A stretch of DNA of 64,000 nt. Source: Streptomyces kronopolitis (GTDB taxonomy: Bacteria; Actinomycetota; Actinomycetes; Streptomycetales; Streptomycetaceae). The position numbers were made by a program, and so were the translations under genes. Each line of letters starts with the position of its first letter. The stretch's first letter is position 1. The notes under the pieces are model-generated. The model saw only the letters and a program-made list of their open reading frames with translations. It was not told where the DNA came from and did no database searches. The stretch spans positions 25,040 to 89,039 of the forward strand of contig NZ_BMND01000004.1 of assembly GCF_014646275.1 (NCBI RefSeq). Direction: 5' to 3'. This document shows, piece after piece, positions 60,194 through 64,000 of the stretch.

Positions 60194-60212
60194 CGCTCCC
60201 CGACCCCTTCCC

Positions 60213-60243
60213 CGATCGCCCGGCGGCCCCCGCCGGGCGATCG
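60213..60243. terminator. Terminator-like hairpin 2, perfect 14-bp stem
   Basis: CGATCGCCCGGCGG (60213-60226) pairs perfectly with its complement (60230-60243) around a CCC loop. It is the middle of three hairpins between convergent genes. Confidence 0.75.
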
Positions 60244-60335
60244 CCGTGTGCGGCCCCGCCTCCCGCACAGCGCTCTGCCTCCCCCGCAGCGCCCGGCCCC
60301 CGGCCCCCGCCGGTGACGACTCCCGCCGGGAACGA

Positions 60336-60365
60336 CTCCGGCCCCGGAGCGGTCCGGGGCCGGAG
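60336..60365. terminator. Terminator-like hairpin 3, perfect 13-bp stem
   Basis: CTCCGGCCCCGGA (60336-60348) pairs with TCCGGGGCCGGAG (60353-60365) across GCGG. It lies 23 bases past the stop of repeat protein B on the minus strand. Confidence 0.75.
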
Positions 60366-60387
60366 GGTGTGGCGGGTCAGCGGCGGA

Positions 60388-60768
60388 TCACAGGCGCTGC
60401 TTGCCGCCGTGGCCGATGTGCTGCTGGTTGTTGCTGGTCTTGTTCTCGGCCCCGGTCGTGCCGCCGGCGTCGTCGTTGGTGTTGCCGTTGACGTTGGTCG
60501 GGCTACCGCTGTTGCTGTTGTTGCCCGACATGTGGACGTTCTGCGAGTTCTGGACGTTTCCGCTGTTCAGCGGCCCGTTGATGCAGATCCGGGCGCGGCG
60601 CGTGCAGTTGAATCCGGCGTGGAAGCTGGCCACGGTGTCGCTGTTCCACACGCCGCCCCCGTCATCGAACGGCCCGTCCCAGGCCTGGGCGGGTGAGGCC
60701 CCGCCGACGGCCAGGAGCAGACCGCACGCTCCCGCAAACACCACATTGACCCGTGCCATGTTCTTCAC
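60388..60768 (-). CDS. Secreted Asn/Ser/Gly-rich repeat protein B
   Basis: 126 residues; GTG 60768 after GGAG with a six-base gap. Signal peptide MARVNVVFAGACGLLLAVGG ending ASPAQA. The mature start (WDGPFDDGGGVWNSDTVASF) differs from protein A, then a cysteine pair and ICINGPLNSGNVQNSQNVHM align with A's CVNGPVHSGN, followed by SGNNSNSGS and NGNTND repeats. The shared cysteine-Asn-Gly-Pro plus NSGN block marks A and B as diverged paralogues. Probably extracellular; function unknown. Confidence 0.7.
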   Translation of the reverse strand: MKNMARVNVVFAGACGLLLAVGGASPAQAWDGPFDDGGGVWNSDTVASFHAGFNCTRRARICINGPLNSGNVQNSQNVHMSGNNSNSGSPTNVNGNTNDDAGGTTGAENKTSNNQQHIGHGGKQRL

Positions 60769-60995
60769 TGTGTGCTCCTGCACCTCGCGGTTGGTACCCC
60801 GCGGTCTTGCTACCGGCCCTTCCCCCATCCGCCAAGCGTGTGCAACGGCCCGTCCCGCGCATTCACCCTGACCGATCACCGGATTCACCGTGACGGCCCC
60901 CTGCGACGGCACACCAACGGCCGCCAAGCTGCGCCGTCCGGGGCGTGCCGGACGGCGCGAGCCGGGCGAGCCGGGCGGGACGGTCAGGACGCTTC

Positions 60996-61613
60996 TCAGG
61001 ACCGCAGCCGCAGCCGCTGGCCCGGGCGGATGTGGTCCGGGCCCCGGTCGAGCCTGTCCTTGTTCAGGTCGTACAGGGCCTTGGTGCCGCCCGGGACACG
61101 GGCGTGCGCGGCGACGGCGGAGAGGCAGTCGCCGCGGCGCACCACATGGGTGCGGGCGGCGGCGGACCGCAGCGCGCGGGTGGAGGGGCGCTGGCCCGTG
61201 GCCGGGGCGGCCGCGGCGGTCTCCTGGTCGGCGGGGGCGGTGCGGTCGCTCGCCGCGGTCACCCGGGCGCAGTTCGGCCAGGCCGACAGGCCGCGGTCGC
61301 GGACGATGCGCTCACCGACGGCGATCTGCTGGGCGCGGCTGGCGAGGTCGGCACGCGGGGCGAAGCGGTCGCCGCCGTACGCGCGCCAGGTCGCGAGGTC
61401 GATCTGGAGGCCGCCGTGGTAGCCGTTTCCGGTGTTGATGTGCCAGCGGCCGCTGCTCTCGCAGGCGGCGATGCGCTCCCAGTCGGGGCCCGGTGGGCCG
61501 GCGGGCGCGGCGGACACGGCGGCGCCCCGGCCGGCGAGGCCGAGGACTCCCAGCATGACCAGCAGCACGGACAGCAGCGTTTCGACGGACCGTTTGGCTA
61601 GGTGCGACGGCAT
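60996..61613 (-). CDS. Resuscitation-promoting factor-like muralytic enzyme with LysM
   Basis: 205 residues; ATG 61613 with a perfect GGAGGAAACC site (an ATG at 61784 upstream is not supported). N-terminal signal peptide (ETLLSVLLVMLGVLGLAG). The Rpf/transglycosylase-like domain at ~43-115 starts DWERIAACESSGRWHINTG with catalytic E52, then GYHGGLQIDLATWRAYGG. A ~45-residue Ala/Thr/Pro linker leads to a LysM domain (HVVRRGDCLSAVAAHARVPG; LYDLNKDRLDRGPDHIRPG). It cleaves peptidoglycan to support spore germination or growth resumption. Confidence 0.9.
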   Translation of the reverse strand: MPSHLAKRSVETLLSVLLVMLGVLGLAGRGAAVSAAPAGPPGPDWERIAACESSGRWHINTGNGYHGGLQIDLATWRAYGGDRFAPRADLASRAQQIAVGERIVRDRGLSAWPNCARVTAASDRTAPADQETAAAAPATGQRPSTRALRSAAARTHVVRRGDCLSAVAAHARVPGGTKALYDLNKDRLDRGPDHIRPGQRLRLRS

Positions 61614-62171
61614 GGCGGTTTCCTCCGCTGTGCTCCGGCAACGCCGTGGCGGAGTGCTCGCCACGACCGGTGGGCACGCACCAACTAACCCGGCAATATG
61701 GTTTTTGGCGTGCTTGCGGAGCGCGACATGCGGGGGTTTCACCCGGGTGGGCGCGCGACAGCCACCGGCGGACCGGGACGGCACACGGCGGCCGCGGACG
61801 GCGGCCGCGCGCGGGCAGGAGCGACCGGAAGAGCCTCGTACGGGGCGCGCGGCGGTGCGGTGTGCGGCGGGGAGCCACGTACCGCGACGGCGCCGACCGA
61901 GCCCTCGAACGGGATCGCGGCGGGATACGCCGAGGCACTACGCGCCCGGCGGGAGTCCGCACGGCCCCGCGCGGTCATGCCGTCGACCACTTCCCGCTCG
62001 CCACCCACGGAAATTCCGCTACGCAGGCGCTGCGTGCGGTTTCTCGGGCTGGAGCCGGGAGGGTCCGGGACCGGTGCCCCGTGGGGGCTGGGCCGTTGAA
62101 CTCCGGTTGTGGTACGGGTTGTTCAGGTCTGTGCGTGGACCGGCTGTTCCGGTGGGTTCGGCCTCTGCGGA

Positions 62172-62187
62172 TGTTTCACGTGGAACA
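62172..62187. promoter_or_regulatory. parS centromere-like site for ParB
   Basis: The 16-mer TGTTTCACGTGGAACA is the reverse complement of the classical Bacillus parS TGTTCCACGTGAAACA and matches the streptomycete consensus core GTTTCACGTG. ParB-CTP clamps load on such sites to organise chromosome segregation; in Streptomyces they cluster in the region around oriC. Confidence 0.85.
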
Positions 62188-62602
62188 CGTCTGCGACGGC
62201 TCCCGCGTCGGCACCCAAGTCCATTTCCGCGTTCGTGCCTGTGTCTGTGCCAGGCCTGCCTCTACGTCAGTTCTGCTTCACTGTCCGGGTCTGCGTCTAC
62301 CTCAGTTCTGCCTCTGTATCCGCGTAAGTTCCCTCATCTGCGTGGGTGTCGGTCGGGCTGCTGGTCCGTCGTGCGGCCCCGCTACGGGAGCGCGCCTCGG
62401 GATCCGCTGCCGGACCGGCCGGTGGGTCTCCGCTCCGGAACTGCTCCGGGGGTGCCCACCGGTGTGCGTGCGGTGGATCGTGCCGGTGACCGCTCTCCTC
62501 GGCGCGGATCTGTCACGCGCCTGGTCCGTCTCCGGTCCGTCCCTCGTCGGGACCGACCGAGCCGTCACCATCATCGGAGCCGTCAAACCGAACTGCCGAA
62601 CC

Positions 62603-62638
62603 GTCGAATCGTCGAATCGTCGAATCGTCGAATCGTCG
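62603..62638. repeat. 8-bp tandem repeat GTCGAATC, four and a half copies
   Basis: Four perfect copies of GTCGAATC run from 62603 to 62634 with a half copy to 62638. It is non-coding, immediately upstream of the end of the DUF6344 gene. Confidence 0.9.
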
Positions 62639-62649
62639 GAAATCCGAGG

Positions 62650-63216
62650 TCAGATGACACCGGCGGTGTGCGCGCGATTGCGGGCCGCCGGGATGACCGC
62701 GCCGCGTGCGTCGGCGTGGGCATCGGTGCGGACGTCGGCGCGGGCATCGGCAGGCGCGGCGGCGGCCGGTTCGGCGGTGGCCGGGGCGGCCTCGTCCTGG
62801 TCGGCGCAGGCGTCGTCACTGGTCAGCGGATCGGCCGTGTAGCTGCGTCGGCTGCGCATGCCGGGTGAGGTGCCGTGCGCCTCGGCGAGGATGCGCTGCT
62901 TGATCGTCGGCGGCAGCTCGGGCCGCGGGAACCTGCGCCGCCCCGATCCGGCCTGGCCGTACAGCGGTACGCCGCGCGGCGCGGGCACGGAGGGCGACCC
63001 CGCTCCCGGCCGGTCCGACGCGCCGCGGCCCACCGCCTCGGGAACTCCGGTGCCCGGGGCCTCGCCGCCCGCGCTCTCCTTGCCCGGCGTCCGCTCGTAC
63101 AGTGCGGCGTCCCGGCGCGCCGCCGAGGCGGTCGCGGAGACACCCAGTGATGCCAGCAGCCTGCCGAGCACGGCAAGGCACACCGCCCAGAACTTCATGA
63201 CCTTGGTCGCAGCCAT
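62650..63216 (-). CDS. Secreted or membrane-tethered DUF6344 protein
   Basis: 188 residues; ATG 63216 with GAGGGG upstream. N-terminal hydrophobic stretch (FWAVCLAVLGRLLASLGVSATA) may be a signal peptide or anchor. The streptomycete signature LPPTIKQRILAEAHGTSPG near residue 102 is flanked by Gly/Pro/Ala-rich disordered regions; the C-terminus is Ala/Asp-rich with ADARADVRTDAHADARG-type repeats. This is a conserved Streptomyces family without known function. Confidence 0.72.
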   Translation of the reverse strand: MAATKVMKFWAVCLAVLGRLLASLGVSATASAARRDAALYERTPGKESAGGEAPGTGVPEAVGRGASDRPGAGSPSVPAPRGVPLYGQAGSGRRRFPRPELPPTIKQRILAEAHGTSPGMRSRRSYTADPLTSDDACADQDEAAPATAEPAAAAPADARADVRTDAHADARGAVIPAARNRAHTAGVI

Positions 63217-63603
63217 GGCCCCTCACTTTCGGTGGAGGACCTCTCCCCGAGAGATCCGTTGCGTCTACTTCCTTCGTGCCGGTGGTGCGGCGCTCCAGTC
63301 GCTCCGCTTCCGGGGGTGCACCGCTCGGATGGCGTCGCTTCTGTTGCGTTTTCTTATGATGAGTACGCAATGGGAGGATTCACGGACCGACGCCCCCGGA
63401 TCGGCGTTCTTCCGATGAACACCACCCGTACGCAGTAGCCGCGGCCGTCCAGGGGCGGGGGATCGCAGGTCGCGGGCCCGGCACGGACGGGTCGTCCGCC
63501 TCGCCGCGGCGCCGGGCGGGGTGCCGGCGGGTGCGCCGGACGGGAACCTGGGTTATGGCCGGACGCGGGCCGGATCCGGGCCAGGAGCGAGGCGGGGCCG
63601 GGC
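63217..63603. other. Intergenic region with possible short leader ORFs
   Basis: 387 bases between two minus-strand genes. On the plus strand a short frame near 63357-63418 (starting MSTQWEDSRTDAPG) ends at an ATGA that begins a second frame (63415-63438, MNTTRTQ stop). Both lack confident ribosome sites and are not called as genes. The 63340-63370 part is A/T-rich and may contain the DUF6344 promoter. Confidence 0.35.
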
Positions 63604-64000
63604 TCAGGCCGGTGTCAGCTCGCCCGTGCGCGCCATCTGCGCCATCATGCGCACGCCCGTCGGCTCGGGGATGCCGGGCGGGATGATCAGCAGGTCCCAG
63701 CGGCCCCGGCCCATCGAGACCAGGCAGACGGTGTCCGGCCCGGGGCGGCCGGCGGTCCGGCGCAGGCGCACCACATGCCCCTCGACGAGGATGTGGGACG
63801 GGAGCGCGGGCCAGGCCTTGCCGTTCACGGTGGCGTGGGTGATCCGCGGCCAGTCGAAGGGCAACGCGGTCAGCATCTCGGGGAGTTCGGCCAGGAGGTC
63901 GGCCGAGTGCGGCCACCAGACGCCGTCGATGCGCCGCGCCGTGCCGGTGTGCGGGGCGAAGGTCAGGCGGGCGACGGGCGGGGGCGCGTGGTGCCGGTGC
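63604..64000 (-). CDS. DUF5994-family protein, 5' end outside the window
   Basis: The frame runs off the right edge. The visible 131 codons include ARLTFAPHTGTARRIDGVWW, PHSADLLAELPEMLTALP, the strand RITHATVNGKAWPALPSHIL, then VRLRRTAGRPGPDTVCLVSM and RWDLLIIPPGIPEPTGVRM. This is the DUF5994 pattern found in streptomycetes, usually ~150 residues and cytosolic, without known function. An internal ATG at 63876 would cut the conserved WWP motif, so the true start lies beyond the window or within the last few codons. Confidence 0.75.
   Translation of the reverse strand, partial: HRHHAPPPVARLTFAPHTGTARRIDGVWWPHSADLLAELPEMLTALPFDWPRITHATVNGKAWPALPSHILVEGHVVRLRRTAGRPGPDTVCLVSMGRGRWDLLIIPPGIPEPTGVRMMAQMARTGELTPA

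Larger units (their letters stand above)
61614..62649. other. Kilobase non-coding region around the parS site
   Basis: About 1 kb between two minus-strand genes. It contains the rpf leader, the parS site at 62172, dispersed near-repeats TCTACGTCAGTTCTGC and TCTACCTCAGTTCTGC around 62265-62310, and an 8-bp tandem repeat at 62603. The stretch 62180-62340 is unusually rich in T for this genome. Long open frames on both strands here lack ribosome sites and look accidental. Confidence 0.5.

Noticed and set aside
61614..61900. A cyclic-di-AMP (ydaO-type) riboswitch ahead of the Rpf gene
   Set aside because: Such elements precede some actinobacterial rpf genes, but I could not find the conserved core segments in this leader. 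A covariance-model search would decide.
61646..62842. A ~400-codon plus-strand gene around parS
   Set aside because: Overlapping frames in several registers are equally open, composition is not protein-like, and there is no ribosome site.
63357..63438. Two overlapping short plus-strand ORFs as a leader-peptide pair
   Set aside because: No suitable ribosome sites and no downstream plus-strand gene to regulate.

Overview
The window reads as chromosomal DNA of a Streptomyces or a very close relative. It is very GC-rich with strong third-position G/C bias. Start codons are often GTG or TTG behind GGAGG-type ribosome sites. It carries streptomycete families (DUF6344, DUF5994, PucR, WXG100/EccC, Rpf with LysM, MptB and GT87 mannosyltransferases) and a ParB-type parS site. 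Products below are read from motifs and remembered family signatures; no search was run.

Layout. 1-7.2 kb: an accessory patch with a GT-B-like protein reading through a 7-bp tandem repeat, a STAND ATPase with an altered P-loop, the 3' half of a tRNA-Gly gene (attachment-site scar), a two-gene Shedu-type defence operon, an alkene-reductase relic and an NAD-dependent epimerase. 9.4-14.4 kb: an aromatic-ring degradation operon (fumarylacetoacetase-fold hydrolase, extradiol dioxygenase, FAD hydroxylase) and its PucR-type regulator. 14.5-27.3 kb: a type VII secretion module with two small helical secretion partners, a putative chaperone, a 1499-residue RHS toxin with a deaminase tip, its likely immunity protein, a convergent EccC motor and a membrane-anchored companion. 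27-30.5 kb: an ECF sigma factor, LamG protein, M24 peptidase and small secreted protein. 30.6-34.6 kb: a methyltransferase pseudogene, then a polymorphic toxin locus of YwqJ-type deaminase toxin, SUKH-3, orphan YwqJ-type deaminase cassette and second SUKH-3.

34.6-41.8 kb: a squalene/phytoene synthase-like enzyme, an APH-like kinase, a double-glycine-leader peptide, a three-gene membrane operon with a repeated glycine-rich motif, and three small genes. 41.8-48.6 kb: DEAD-box helicase, cold-shock protein, MerR-type regulator, zinc-ribbon membrane protein and Ser/Thr kinase. 48.7-55.3 kb: envelope glycoconjugate genes (GT87, methyltransferase, GT4, PIG-L deacetylase, YbhN-type membrane protein, MptB). 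55.4-64 kb: secreted TAP-type hydrolase, PP2C phosphatase, site-2 protease with CBS domains, two related Asn/Gly/Ser-rich secreted proteins facing each other, a resuscitation-promoting factor, a parS site, DUF6344, and a DUF5994 gene cut by the right edge.

Themes. Conflict genes recur: STAND, Shedu, an RHS-deaminase with immunity, and two YwqJ-type deaminases with SUKH-3 proteins. The rest is mostly secreted or envelope-directed. The least explained pieces are the double-glycine-leader peptide, the repeated-motif membrane operon, the Shedu partner gene and the reshuffled toxin/immunity array.
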